This document shows positions 16,363-26,800 of a stretch of DNA of 64,000 bases, piece after piece (position 1 is the first letter of the stretch; every line of letters begins with the position of its first letter). Source of the stretch: Colimorpha sp045576855 (GTDB lineage Bacteria; Bacteroidota; Bacteroidia; Bacteroidales; P3); assembly GCA_045576855.1 (NCBI GenBank), contig JAZNHG010000054.1, positions 62,001 through 126,000 on the forward strand. Reading direction: 5' to 3'. The notes beneath the pieces were generated by a model, which searched no databases, was not told the origin of the DNA, and saw only the letters and a program-made list of their open reading frames with translations. Both the position numbers and the translations under genes were made by a program.

Positions 16363-17814
16363 ATGCGTACCATGAAACGCCTGATGATTGCCCTGCTGGC
16401 ATGCACCCTGGTGCTGGGTGTGGCTCCCGATGTGCAGGCGCAGTCGAAGAAGAAAAGCACCCGAACGACCAAGACCACCAAGAAGAGCGGCAGCAAGAAG
16501 AAGGGCACCTCCGTCAAGAAGGCCTCCGAGCCCAAGCCGGTGACTCCGAGTGAGATAGAGCTTCCGCTCAACTCGAGCGACTGCCTCTTTGCCATCCCGC
16601 TGCAGATAGACAAGCCCTATGGTCCGACCACGGCCCCCGACGGCAGCGGCCGCATGATGGAGGTGGTGGCCGACAAGGCGCACCCCAACCTCTTCGAGCG
16701 CGAACACAACTCGGTGTGGTACAAGGTGGCCATCCCCTACAACGGCAACCTGGTCATCGACATCGTACAGGAAGACGTGTGGGACGACTATGACTTCCTG
16801 GTGTACAGGAACACGGGTCAATACTTCTCCAACCATGTGATGCTCAACAAGGTGCTGCCGGTGGCCGTCAATCTGGCAGCCGTGGACAGCGCGACGCTGT
16901 CCGCTGCCGCCCGCCAGACTGCCGCTGCCAAGCCCAAGACCACGGTGAACAAGAAGAAGGAGAGCGAAGAGCCGGTCATCGACCTGCCGCCCGCACCGCG
17001 TTCCACCATCGGCATGACGCCCGACGCCAAGGACAAGATGCTCACCAAGAAGCAGCGGGGCTCGTTCATCAAGTCGGTCCCCGTGCGTATGGGCGAGGAA
17101 TACTATATCGTGCTGGACAACTGTGCGCCCAACGGCAAGGGCCACACCATACGGGTGAGCATACAGGTGGACGCCTACGAGCCGCTGGTGCTCTTCTACG
17201 ACAAGAAGGGCAAGCGCTATGTGGATGTGGACCTGATGATACTGGAAAAAGGCGGCCAGGGCGGCGAGCGTCCGGTGATACGCAACGAGCACTACCGTGG
17301 TGGCCGTGTGAAATTCGTGCCGGGCTTCAACTACACCCTCTATGCCAAGCGCGACGGCTACTTCTCGGTGTTCCGCGAATTCAACGCCCAGGACCTCATG
17401 ATGCGCGACACCATCATGCTCTACCAGATGGAACGCACCGAACGCGGTTCGAGTTTCCAGATAAAAGACATCTACTTCGAGGACGGCGAGGCCAAGCTCA
17501 TAGCCGGCTACGACTCGGTGCTGATGGACTATGTGGCCATGTTCCGCAACCACCCGGATGTCACCTTCCTGGTGAAAGGCTATGTGCAGAGCTACGGTGT
17601 GGACAGCGAGGCAGACATGCTGCTCTCGCTCGAACGGGCCAAGACCGTCAAGGAATACTTTGTCAACCACGGCATCGACGCCAAGCGTATCACCACCGCC
17701 GGCATGACCAAGAATGAAATCAAGCGTGCCGCCGCCGCGGCCCTCGACAAGGGAGGCGGATTCAGCGGCATCAAGTGTGAGCTGATTATCACCGGAAAGA
17801 CTACGGATAGGTAG
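16363..17814 (+). CDS. OmpA-family periplasmic/outer-membrane protein
   Basis: 483 residues with a cleavable signal peptide (LLACTLVLGVAPDVQAQ), then a Lys/Thr/Ser-rich linker of ~35 residues. Two beta-rich segments (~70-165 and ~235-345) contain the parallel phrases LFEREHNSVWYKVAIPYNG and VPVRMGEEYYIVLDN. The last ~120 residues form an OmpA C-terminal peptidoglycan-binding domain: DIYFEDGEAKL, then SLERAKTVKEYFVNHGIDAKRI. It probably anchors envelope structures to peptidoglycan. It is followed by an AAGTTTT heptamer array and the macroglobulin gene. Confidence 0.82.
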   Translation: MRTMKRLMIALLACTLVLGVAPDVQAQSKKKSTRTTKTTKKSGSKKKGTSVKKASEPKPVTPSEIELPLNSSDCLFAIPLQIDKPYGPTTAPDGSGRMMEVVADKAHPNLFEREHNSVWYKVAIPYNGNLVIDIVQEDVWDDYDFLVYRNTGQYFSNHVMLNKVLPVAVNLAAVDSATLSAAARQTAAAKPKTTVNKKKESEEPVIDLPPAPRSTIGMTPDAKDKMLTKKQRGSFIKSVPVRMGEEYYIVLDNCAPNGKGHTIRVSIQVDAYEPLVLFYDKKGKRYVDVDLMILEKGGQGGERPVIRNEHYRGGRVKFVPGFNYTLYAKRDGYFSVFREFNAQDLMMRDTIMLYQMERTERGSSFQIKDIYFEDGEAKLIAGYDSVLMDYVAMFRNHPDVTFLVKGYVQSYGVDSEADMLLSLERAKTVKEYFVNHGIDAKRITTAGMTKNEIKRAAAAALDKGGGFSGIKCELIITGKTTDR

Positions 17815-17818
17815 GGTA

Positions 17819-17915
17819 AGTTTTGAGTTTTAAGTTTTAAGTTTTGAGTTATTAGTTTTAAGTTTTAAGTTTTAAGTTTTGAGTTTTTTGTTTTTAAGTT
17901 TGAGGTTTTATTTGG
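17819..17915. repeat. Heptamer array (unit AAGTTTT)
   Basis: About twelve copies of AAGTTTT/GAGTTTT, slightly degenerate, filling most of the spacer before the macroglobulin gene. Confidence 0.9.
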
Positions 17916-17948
17916 GATAGACAATTCTTCAATAACAGACAGTATCCA

Positions 17949-20900
17949 ATGAGAATCAAGATTGCTATGCTGCTGGCGTTTCTGTCGGCAGCATTTTTGT
18001 CACAGGGACAGACCGACTGGAGCCGCTTCGACCGCCTGATGGCCGACGGCTCGTACAAGAGTGCCTACGCTATGGCCGAGGGCGTGTATAACAAGTGGAG
18101 AGTGGAGAGTGGAGAGCAGAGAGCGGGGAGCGGCGAGGCGCTGCTGGCGGCCTACAACATGACCGTGGCGGCGGTCAACTACCAGGAGGACGTGCGCGAC
18201 AGCGCCGAGGCGCGCTACCGCGCCCTGCTGCCGCTGCTGGCTCCGCTGGAGCGGGCCCTCTGCCATGCCTTCCTCGGCGAGTACGACTCGGCGTTGGTCT
18301 ACAGCGATGTGCTGAAAGCCACTCCGGTGGAGAAGATAAAGCACTTCTGCGACGGCGGCAAGACCCTGAATATGACCCCCACGGCCTACGACGTGGTGGT
18401 CACCATGATGCAGGACCGCGGCGAGCTGACGCCCCGGCAGCGCGTGGAGTGGCAGCAGCGGCTGTGCGACTTCCATGCTGCCGACCAGGACGACGGCCTG
18501 CGCATCTGGCACGACTGGCGGCTGCTCGACTTCATGGAGCAGGTGCCCAACCAACATGTCAACGTATCAACCTATCAACGATATATCAATAAATACAGCG
18601 GCACGAAGAGCAGCCAGTTGGCGGCGCTCTACCTGAAAGCGGCTAACCACTGCCGTTGGCAGCGGAAAGACCTGGTGCAGGCGGTGCGCTACTGCGACAC
18701 CGCCCTTGCCCGCTGGCCCAAGAGCCAGGGGGGCGTGGAGTGCGCCAACATGCGCAGCGCCATCACTTCGCCACGCATCGAGTTCTCGCGCGAGCAGCAC
18801 TTCCTGGTGCCGCAACGGGAGGAGCTGATGGGCGTGGAATACGCCAACCTCGACCGCCTGCACCTGCGCATTATCAAGGAACCGGCTGAATATTATATGA
18901 ACAGTGCCCAGCTGGCCAAGCAGAAGGCGCTGCGCGAGTGGACCGTCGACGTGCCGCAGCCCGATGCCTACGGCGATGCCTTGGCGGCCTTCGCCCTGCC
19001 GGCTTTGCCGACTGGCAAGTACCGCCTGCTGGCCGCCCCCACCGCCAACTTCGCCAAGGGACTGGCCGACATCGAGCTGCACGTCACCGACATCGCCCTG
19101 CGCTATACCGACGACGGGCGCGGCTTGGTGGTGGACCGCGAGAGCGGTGCCCCCGTGGCGGGGCAGCAGGTGCAGCTTTTATATCCCAAACAGGATGAGC
19201 GGTTGCTGCAGACCGTCGTCACCGCTGCCGACGGCACCTACCGTTTCGATAGCATACCACTGCGCAACAGCGTCATCCGCATCGTTCGCGACGGCTATGT
19301 CATTGCACAAGCGGTCTATAACCGCGGTAATTCGACGCCCGATGGCGGCCGCACACAGTTCCACATGGTCAGCGACCGCCCCGTCTACCGTCCGGGCGAC
19401 ACGGTGCAGGTGGCTGTGCTGCTCTACCGCACCGACGGGCGCGACGGCGAGCTTCTGGCTGCAGGCCATGCGTTTACTCTGACACTCACTGATCCCAACG
19501 GGCAGCAGGTGCAGCAGCACAAGCTCACCACCGACGACTTCGGCTCGGCCCACTGCGCCCTGCCGCTGCCCACCGACCGACTGGCGGGCCACTGGATGGT
19601 GCAGGTGAGCGACAACACCGGCAGCGACATGCTCGTCCTGCGGGTCGAGGAGTACAAGCAGCCGCGCTTCATGGTCAGCCTGGGAGTGGAGAGTGGAGAG
19701 CGGAGAGTGGAGAGCTCTGCGCCGGTTTTTGGCAAGGCATATACGGTATATGGGCTGGCGGCAGCCTATAGCGGCGTCAGCATCGGCGGTGCGCGGGTGC
19801 AGTACACCGTGACGCGGAGCCAGCGCGTGTGGCGTTGGGGGCCGAGCATGAGCACCGTGGTGGCGCAGGGCGAGACCGAGGCGGCCGCCGACGGCACCTT
19901 CCGGGTGGTCTTCACCCCCGAGCCCGACAGCAGTGTGGAACTCTCCGCCAAACCCGTCTTCAACTATACGGTGCAGGTCACCGTCACCGACCTCAATGGC
20001 GAGAGCCACGACGCCGAGACCACCCTGCGCGTGGGCTACCAGCGCCTGTTCGTGCGCCTGAATGATGTTCTGTCCGACATGCGGGAGCTGCCGTCGGTGC
20101 AGGTGGAGCTGACCGATGTCAACGGCACGCCGCAGCAGGGCAGGGTGGGGGTGAGCGTGGCGCGACTGCGCAAGCCTAATCCCATGCGGATGGCCCCTGC
20201 GGTGCTCACCAAAGGAATGATACAGACCATCGACAGCGCCGACTACCGCCGCCGCTTCCCGCAGTATATATATGATATGAGCGAGAACGATCGCCGCACA
20301 TGGAGAGTGGAGAGTGGAGAGTGGAGAGTGGAGAGCGGAGAGCGGAGAGTGGAACTGCCGCCGCTGCAGGGGGGTATCTACCGCATCGTGGCGTGGGCGC
20401 TGGACGGCCAGGACACCGTGGCTGACACCGCCTACACCGCGCTCACCCCGCCGACTGACCGCCTGTCGCGCACCGATGCCGTGCTGTGGGTCGACTGTGA
20501 CAAGACGACCGCCCACCCCGGCGAGCGCGTCACCTTCCGTCTGGGGTCGGCCTACAAGGATGTCAAGGCTTTCTATATGATAGAGTACGGCGAGAGGCAG
20601 ACCCTCCGGTCGGGGTGGCTCACGCTGGGCGAGCGCCTGCAGGAGGTGGCCGTCGACGTGGACAGCGCTATGCTTGGCGGCCTGACACTGAGTGTGCGCA
20701 CCATGCTCCACGGACAGAGCTTCACCGAGAGCTGCACCGTCGATGTACCCTACAGCCACAAAGAACTCAAGGTCGAGATAACTACTTTCCGCGACAAACT
20801 GCTGCCCGGCGAGCAGGAGGAGTGGACGATAAAGGTTGGAGGTCGGAAGTCGGAGGTCGGAAGCTCAGACCTCATATCTCAGACCTCCGCCCTTATATTG

Positions 20901-23711
20901 ACCATGTACGACGACGCGCTGAACACCTACGGCACCCCGTCGTGGCGCCTTTGGTCGTGGCGCAGCCACAGTACCGTGTGGCAGACGCTCTACACGCCCT
21001 ACCTCTGCTGGGACCGATACGACGGCCGCATGTGGCACAATTACAACGGAAGCTACCCCTCGGTGTGGACGCTGAAGGATGCCCTGCCGCGCTACTATGG
21101 CCGCTGGCAACGTATGTACAAGACCGCCGCGGTGCGCAATGCCGCCGTTGTCACCACCGAGTTGGCTGTGGTCGAGGATGATGTGGAGGAGGCTACGCTG
21201 GATGCCGTGCAGACCTCGGCCGCAGGCGCAGCTCTGGCTGCCGACGAGGGGGTGGAGGAAGAGGATGCCATCTTCAGCGTCGTGGAGAAAGAACCGGAGC
21301 CGCAACTGCGGAGCAACCTCAGCACGCTGGCCTTCTTTGCCCCGGCCCTGCGCACCGACAGCACCGGTGCGGTGACCTACCGCTTTACGGTGCCAGAGCT
21401 GCTCACGCGCTGGAACGTGAGCGGCCTGGCCGTCACCAAAGACCTCAAGAGCGGCACGCTCAGCAAGACTCTCGTCACCGCCAAGCCGCTGATGGTGCAG
21501 CCCAACATGCCGCGCTTCCTGCGTAGCGGCGACTCGCTGAGCCTGATGGCCAAGGTGGTGGTGAATGAAGAATTAAGAATTAAGAATGAAGAATTGCCCG
21601 TCGAGGTAGACTTCCTGCTGACCGATGCCGCCACGGGCGACACCCTCTGTCACCAAGCCGAGGAGGTGCTGGTGAAGGATGCTGCACAGGTGATGTTCGA
21701 CGTCGAGGTGCCACGCAATGTCTACGTGGCTACCTACCGCATCGTGGCGCGGGCCGAGGGCATGAGCGACGGCGAGCAGGGGCAGGTGCCGGTGGTTACC
21801 AACCGCCATGCAGTCACCCTTAGCCAGGCGCTCTACATCAACGGGGCGGGGGAGAAGCACTTCGCCATGCCCGAGTGGTTGGCCGGCAGCACGAGCCGCG
21901 AGCCCCTGCTGGTGGCCGCCGAGGTGACCAGCACACCGATTTGGCTGGCCATTAAGGCTATGCCTTACCTCGGTGACCTAGAGAACCCCACCACCACCTA
22001 CTTGGCTAATTTGCTGCACATTAACACTATCGGACGCAGTGTCTTTAAGGGCCTTGCGGACTTTAAAGACCTTACGGACTTTAAAGACCCTGTATCCCGT
22101 CTGCGCATGAATGAGGATGTGAAACAGACTCTCTTGCAGGCCACGCCGTGGGTGCGTGCCGTCCTGGCTGAAGAGGACCAGATGGTGGCTGTGAAGAACT
22201 ACTTCGACACCGCGCGGCTCGACAAGCAACTGGGCGAGGCCGCCAAAGAGCTGACCGAGCGCCAGAATGCCGACGGCGGCTGGAGCTGGATGCCCGAGGG
22301 ACGAAGCAGCCTCTGGGTGACGCAGCAGGTGATGAAAGATTTGGCCGGAATTCGAGACGTCGAGACATCGAGGCATCAAGACCCTGGGACCCGAAGTCTC
22401 GAAGACTTGAAGTCTAGAGGTCTCCAATACATCGACCGCGAGCAGCAGCGCTACTACGACCGCTACATCAAGCCCTACCTCAAGAAGGGCTACAAGTGGG
22501 AGCCGACCAATATCGACTACCTCTATACACGCTCCCTCTTCGGTGTGGTGAAGACCGAAGCCTATCGCTTCTACTACGACAACGCCTTGAAGCAATATCG
22601 CCACTACGAGAGCCTCTACACCCAGGCCCAGCTGGCCCTCATCTTCCACCGCCACGGCGATAAAAAAGAGGCCCTCGACCTGCTGCGTCGTCTGAAAGAG
22701 AAAGCCCTCGTGAGTGACGAGATGGGAATGTACTGGCGCGACAATCGGAGTGGGTGGTTCTGGTACCAGCGTCCTATCGAGACGCAAGCCTTGCTAATCC
22801 AAGCCTTTGCTGAAATTGCGCCCGACGACCGACAGACCATCGGCTTGATGCAGCAATGGCTCCTGAAACAGAAGCAAACCACTCATTGGGGTAACGACCG
22901 CGCCACGGCCCACGCCATAGAGGCGCTGATTGTAGGAGTGGAGAGCGGAGAGCAGAGAGTGGAGAGTGGAGAGCGGAGAGTGGAGAGTGGAGCGCGGAGA
23001 GTGGATGGCACACGGAGTCAGTTGCTACCCACTACCCACTACCCACTACCCACTATACAGGTCTTCGGACAGCCCATGACTGCCGCTGCTTCCGGTCTTG
23101 AAGGCTACCGGGAGCAGCGCTGGACGGGGACAGCCCTCGACAGCCTGCGCTCTCTTGGCAGCAGCGACATCACCGTTGGCAAGTCCGACGACGGCATTGC
23201 CTGGGGTGCTGTCTACTACCAGTTTGCCGACGACATGGACAAGATACCCTCCAGTGACATGGGTATAACGGTCAAGCGTACCTATAGTTTAGTGGGTAGT
23301 GGCAAGTGGGTGGTGGATAGCACACGGGGGCAAGAGCTCGCCACTCGCCACTCCCCACTCCCCACTGAATCCACTCTGCATGTAGGCGACAAAGTGAGGG
23401 TGCGTATCGACATCCAGTGTGACCGGGCGATGGAATACCTGGAACTCGTCGACGGGCGTCCGTCGTGTGTCGAACCCCTCAGCACGCAGGCCGGATGGCG
23501 TTGGAACGACGGACTAAGCTACTACATAGAAGTCAAAAACACCGATACCCGCTGCTATATCGAACGGTTGGAGAAAGGCAAGTACTGGTTCGAGTACGAG
23601 GTCTATGTCACCAATCCCGGTCGCTTCCTCTCGGGACCTGTCACCATGCAGTGCATGTACGCCCCCGAATTCCGCGCCACGGCACCCGCCCAGATGCTGA
23701 CGGTGGAGTAG
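17949..23711 (+). CDS. Alpha-2-macroglobulin family protein with many in-frame repeat tracts
   Basis: 1,920 residues with a signal peptide (IAMLLAFLSAAFLSQGQ), so periplasmic or surface-exposed. The macroglobulin MG domains are recognisable: SDRPVYRPGDTVQVAVL (~480) and the A2M-domain segment TDSTGAVTYRFTVPELLTRWNV with KPLMVQPNMPRFLRSGD (~1140-1195). An alpha-alpha toroid region follows at ~1320-1660 (ERQNADGGWSWMPEG). The thioester CxEQ motif is absent; its place reads PYLGDLENPTTTYLANLL. Ten or more tracts of short repeats are read through without a stop (at 18095, 18553, 19682, 20300, 20834, 21563, 22045, 22350, 22934 and 23289). Known relatives trap proteases; without a thioester this one would work non-covalently, if at all. 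Confidence 0.88.
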   Translation: MRIKIAMLLAFLSAAFLSQGQTDWSRFDRLMADGSYKSAYAMAEGVYNKWRVESGEQRAGSGEALLAAYNMTVAAVNYQEDVRDSAEARYRALLPLLAPLERALCHAFLGEYDSALVYSDVLKATPVEKIKHFCDGGKTLNMTPTAYDVVVTMMQDRGELTPRQRVEWQQRLCDFHAADQDDGLRIWHDWRLLDFMEQVPNQHVNVSTYQRYINKYSGTKSSQLAALYLKAANHCRWQRKDLVQAVRYCDTALARWPKSQGGVECANMRSAITSPRIEFSREQHFLVPQREELMGVEYANLDRLHLRIIKEPAEYYMNSAQLAKQKALREWTVDVPQPDAYGDALAAFALPALPTGKYRLLAAPTANFAKGLADIELHVTDIALRYTDDGRGLVVDRESGAPVAGQQVQLLYPKQDERLLQTVVTAADGTYRFDSIPLRNSVIRIVRDGYVIAQAVYNRGNSTPDGGRTQFHMVSDRPVYRPGDTVQVAVLLYRTDGRDGELLAAGHAFTLTLTDPNGQQVQQHKLTTDDFGSAHCALPLPTDRLAGHWMVQVSDNTGSDMLVLRVEEYKQPRFMVSLGVESGERRVESSAPVFGKAYTVYGLAAAYSGVSIGGARVQYTVTRSQRVWRWGPSMSTVVAQGETEAAADGTFRVVFTPEPDSSVELSAKPVFNYTVQVTVTDLNGESHDAETTLRVGYQRLFVRLNDVLSDMRELPSVQVELTDVNGTPQQGRVGVSVARLRKPNPMRMAPAVLTKGMIQTIDSADYRRRFPQYIYDMSENDRRTWRVESGEWRVESGERRVELPPLQGGIYRIVAWALDGQDTVADTAYTALTPPTDRLSRTDAVLWVDCDKTTAHPGERVTFRLGSAYKDVKAFYMIEYGERQTLRSGWLTLGERLQEVAVDVDSAMLGGLTLSVRTMLHGQSFTESCTVDVPYSHKELKVEITTFRDKLLPGEQEEWTIKVGGRKSEVGSSDLISQTSALILTMYDDALNTYGTPSWRLWSWRSHSTVWQTLYTPYLCWDRYDGRMWHNYNGSYPSVWTLKDALPRYYGRWQRMYKTAAVRNAAVVTTELAVVEDDVEEATLDAVQTSAAGAALAADEGVEEEDAIFSVVEKEPEPQLRSNLSTLAFFAPALRTDSTGAVTYRFTVPELLTRWNVSGLAVTKDLKSGTLSKTLVTAKPLMVQPNMPRFLRSGDSLSLMAKVVVNEELRIKNEELPVEVDFLLTDAATGDTLCHQAEEVLVKDAAQVMFDVEVPRNVYVATYRIVARAEGMSDGEQGQVPVVTNRHAVTLSQALYINGAGEKHFAMPEWLAGSTSREPLLVAAEVTSTPIWLAIKAMPYLGDLENPTTTYLANLLHINTIGRSVFKGLADFKDLTDFKDPVSRLRMNEDVKQTLLQATPWVRAVLAEEDQMVAVKNYFDTARLDKQLGEAAKELTERQNADGGWSWMPEGRSSLWVTQQVMKDLAGIRDVETSRHQDPGTRSLEDLKSRGLQYIDREQQRYYDRYIKPYLKKGYKWEPTNIDYLYTRSLFGVVKTEAYRFYYDNALKQYRHYESLYTQAQLALIFHRHGDKKEALDLLRRLKEKALVSDEMGMYWRDNRSGWFWYQRPIETQALLIQAFAEIAPDDRQTIGLMQQWLLKQKQTTHWGNDRATAHAIEALIVGVESGEQRVESGERRVESGARRVDGTRSQLLPTTHYPLPTIQVFGQPMTAAASGLEGYREQRWTGTALDSLRSLGSSDITVGKSDDGIAWGAVYYQFADDMDKIPSSDMGITVKRTYSLVGSGKWVVDSTRGQELATRHSPLPTESTLHVGDKVRVRIDIQCDRAMEYLELVDGRPSCVEPLSTQAGWRWNDGLSYYIEVKNTDTRCYIERLEKGKYWFEYEVYVTNPGRFLSGPVTMQCMYAPEFRATAPAQMLTVE
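18095..18138 (+). repeat. In-frame heptamer tract GTGGAGA (macroglobulin gene)
   Basis: Read as WRVESGEQRAGSGE. Unit GTGGAGA/GCGGAGA; three heptamers make seven codons. Confidence 0.9.
18553..18592 (+). repeat. In-frame TATCAAC tract (macroglobulin gene)
   Basis: Copies of (G/T)ATCAAC read as VNVSTYQRYINK. Same family as the etfB-etfA spacer. Confidence 0.75.
19682..19719 (+). repeat. In-frame heptamer tract GTGGAGA (macroglobulin gene)
   Basis: Read as GVESGERRVESSAP, between MG-type strands. Confidence 0.9.
20300..20350 (+). repeat. In-frame heptamer tract GTGGAGA (macroglobulin gene)
   Basis: About seven heptamers read as WRVESGEWRVESGERRVE. Confidence 0.92.
20834..20893 (+). repeat. 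In-frame inverted heptamer tract GGTCGGA/TCAGACC (macroglobulin gene)
   Basis: GGTCGGAAGTCGGAGGTCGG on one side and CTCAGACCTC...CAGACCTCCG on the other, able to fold back; read as VGGRKSEVGSSDLISQTSA. Confidence 0.88.
21563..21599 (+). repeat. In-frame heptamer tract AAGAATT (macroglobulin gene)
   Basis: Read as NEELRIKNEELP. The same unit forms the spacers at 29747 and 44836 and the C-terminus of the glycosyltransferase at 31924. Confidence 0.9.
22045..22092 (+). repeat. In-frame tandem repeat (GGACTTTAAAGACCTT)
   Basis: Two to three imperfect copies read as LADFKDLTDFKDP; GGACTTTAAAGACC is itself nearly palindromic. Confidence 0.75.
22350..22430 (+). repeat. In-frame inverted heptamer-like tract (GAGACTTCGA family)
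   Basis: GAGACGTCGAGACATCGAGG on one side and GAAGTCTCGAAGACTTGAAG on the other; read as RDVETSRHQDPGTRSLEDLK. Confidence 0.8.
22934..23058 (+). repeat. Two adjacent in-frame heptamer tracts (GTGGAGA, then CTACCCA)
   Basis: About ten GTGGAGA-type units (22934-23005) and four CTACCCA units (23025-23056, read LLPTTHYPLPT) within one linker of the macroglobulin gene. Confidence 0.92.
23289..23370 (+). repeat. In-frame inverted heptamer tract (GTGGGTA / CCCCACT)
   Basis: GTGGGTAGTGGCAAGTGGG at one end and CACTCCCCACTCCCCACT at the other; read as GSGKWVVDSTRGQ...RHSPLPTES. Confidence 0.85.
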
Positions 23712-23767
23712 TGTTAAAAAAAAACGGGGTGTTGAAAAAAAAAGTTGCATTTTATAGATATTATTCA

Positions 23768-23775
23768 TACTTTTG
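23768..23775 (+). promoter_or_regulatory. -7 box (TACTTTTG) for the FAD oxidoreductase gene
   Basis: TACTTTTG 60 nt before ATG 23835 in an A/T-rich spacer; two poly-A runs (23717, 23738) precede it. Confidence 0.6.
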
Positions 23776-23834
23776 TGGTGTACGAAAGTGAGATATCCAT
23801 TAATGCAAAATATTAACCTATAACAAGATACACT

Positions 23835-26800
23835 ATGTACAGGATTGAAAGACACCCCATTCTTGACATCCCCGCAACCGAGGAGGTCCAATTCCTCTAT
23901 GAAGGAAAACCCGTTGTCGGCCGCAAGGGCTACACCATCGCCAAGGCGTTGCACGAGGCAGGTTATCCCGTCCACAGCCATTCGCTGGCAGGCCGCAACC
24001 GCTCGCTGGAATGCGGCATCGGCAAGTGCGGCGCCTGCGAGATGCTGGTCGACGGCGTTGTGCGCCGTATCTGCATCACGCCTGTCGATGGCGTCCGCGA
24101 AGTACGCTCCATCACCCACGAGGCCGACCTGCCGGGCGTGACTTTCAATCCCCCCCAGCGGCCGCAGGAGAATCTGGCTCTTAATGTCTACAAGACCCAG
24201 GTGGCCATCGTCGGAGCAGGTCCCGCGGGCCTGGCCTGTCGCGAGCAGTTGAATGCCTTCGGAATAGACAATATTGTTGTCGACAGCAATCCCCGCATCG
24301 GTGGCCAGTTCAACATGCAGACCCATCAGTTCTTCTTCTTTGAGCGTGAGAAGAAGTATGGCGGCATGCGCGGTTTCGATATAGCCAAGACGCTGGCCGG
24401 ACAGGACCAGGAAGGTATCCTGCTGAACACTACCGTGTGGGATATCCTGGAAGGGCCTCGCGTGGCGGTGAAAAACATGGCTACAGGCCAGATGGCATAC
24501 ATCGACGCGCAGCACCTCGTGGTGGCCGCCGGCGCCGTTCCATTCATGCCCCCCTTCGAGAACGACGACCTGCCCGGTGTCTACACCGCCGCTGTGTTCC
24601 AGAAGATGATGAACCAGGAGCACACTCTGCTGGGCAAGCGGGTGCTCACCGTGGGTGCCGGCAATATAGGCTACCTCACCTCCTACCAGGGCATGCAGGC
24701 CGGTGCCACCATCAAGGCCATCATCGAGGCACAACCCCACGAGGGTGGCTTCCCCGTGCAGGCCAACCGTGTGCGGCGCCTCGGCATCCCCATAATGACC
24801 GGTTACACCCTCTTGCGTGCCATCCCCAACGATGACCATACCGGCATCGTCGGCGCCGTCATAGCACAGTGCGAGAACTTCAAGCCTATCCCAGGCACCG
24901 AGCAGGTGATAGAAGACATCGACATCATCAATATCTGCACCGGTCTGGTGCCCGACAATCAGTTGCTCACCAAGGGCAAGGAACTCTTCGGCCACCACGT
25001 CTATGGTGCCGGCGACGCAGTGCGCATCGGCGAGGGCACTTCGGCTGTCCTGCGTGGGCGTCAGGTTGCCTACGAGATAGCCCAGGAGATGGGCCAACGC
25101 TTCAACTACGACGACTACCTCGATATCTCGCGTCAGTATATCGACTCGCAGCAGCACCCTGTGCGCCTGAAGGAGAGGCCCACCCTGCCGACGGCAGATC
25201 GCATGGCCGCGCGTCCTTTCGTACAGCTCGACTGTCTCTATGGATTTGCTTGCAACCCCTGTACCTTCAGCTGTCCGCAGGGGGCTATCAGTAAACCTAC
25301 CACCAGCAGCACCCCGACCGTCGACTACGAAAAGTGCATCGGCTGCATGGAGTGCGTCAACCACTGCCCCGGACTCGCCATCTTTGGCTACAACATGCAG
25401 AAGCAGTGGTGTTTCCTGCCCATCGAGTACGAGGTGCCGGAGGGCGCAGAGGTCTATCTGGTCGACAACAACGGCAGCAAGATAGGCGAGGGCACTGTGG
25501 AAAAAGTGCTCAAGAAAGACAATAAGACCAACGTGGCACGTGTGCATGTCTCGCGGGCCGACGGGCAGTTGACCGACATCAAAGGATTCATCGTCAAAGA
25601 AAAATACCCGGAACCTCTTCATAATTCAGAATTCATAATTCAGAATTCGGAACCCACCTTCGTCTGCCACTGCGAGGATATCACCGACGAGCAGATCCTC
25701 GCCGTCGTGGGCGACCGCAAGTACATCTCGGTCGACGAGCTGAAGCACATCACCCGTATGGGCATGGGTCCCTGCCGCGGCAAGCGCTGCATAGCCCGTG
25801 CACGCCAGCTGCTGCGCTCGCACGGCATTGAGCTCACCGGCGACGCCACGCCGCGTGCCCCGCTCAGCAACCAGGTCTCGCTTGCCGACATCTACACCGA
25901 AGGGCGCAAGGAGGTGTATGTCTTCCCGAAGCATAACGACGTGCAGCACGAAGAGGTGCGCGTCTTCATCGCCGGCGGCGGCATTGCCGGCAGCGGCCTC
26001 TTCCGCTATTTCAGCGAGGCGGGCCTCAAGCCGGTGATGGTCAACTGGAGCCGTGGCGCGTCGTGGCGCAACATCGGCGGCGGACGTCCGGCCTTCAGCA
26101 ACCCCGACATTGCCGACATTGCACAGCACAGCCACGAGATATTCAAGCAGATACAGGCCGTGCACAATATCAACTACAAGCCCACGCACTACGTCAATCT
26201 GGTGCACGACGACGCCACCTACCGCGCCCTCGACGCCAGCCGCGCCTGGAGCGATGCCTACATGATTGACCGCAAGGACTTCAAGCGCGAGATTTCGCCC
26301 CTCTGGGACGACAGCCGCACCACCTACAGCCACGCCCTCATCACGCGCGACTGCTGGCAGGCCACGCCGGGACGTGTCATAGATTATATCCGGGGCATCG
26401 GCACCTCGCTCGGCGGTCGCTACTACGAGGACACCGAACTGCTCAGCGTATGGCGCAAGGACGACAAGGTGGTGGCTTTGGTGCGCAACCACGAAGGCAA
26501 ATATATCGAATATGTGTGCGACCACTTTGTCAACGCTATGGGCTGGGGCGCCGAGAAGTTCACCGATATGCTCGGCATCGACACCGGCCTCTATCCGGTG
26601 AAGCACCAAGCCTTCATCACCCGCCGCCTGCCCATGATGGGTCCCAACGGCGGCCCGCTGGACATGATTATCGACCGCCGCCACTACAAGGGCTTCAGCG
26701 CCGTCTACGGACAGCAGTTCGAACACACCGGCCAGATTATAGGCTGCGCCAGCCCCGACACCGACGCCTACGAGACTCGCCAGAACATCAAGTACAACAG

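Noticed and set aside
16096..17670. 524-codon minus-strand frame
   Set aside because: Antisense to the OmpA-family gene; its C-terminal part runs through repeat family B. No recognisable domain.
23514..25622. 702-codon open frame on the minus strand
   Set aside because: Antisense to the FAD oxidoreductase; no signal, domain or promoter, and His/Val-rich composition typical of antisense frames.
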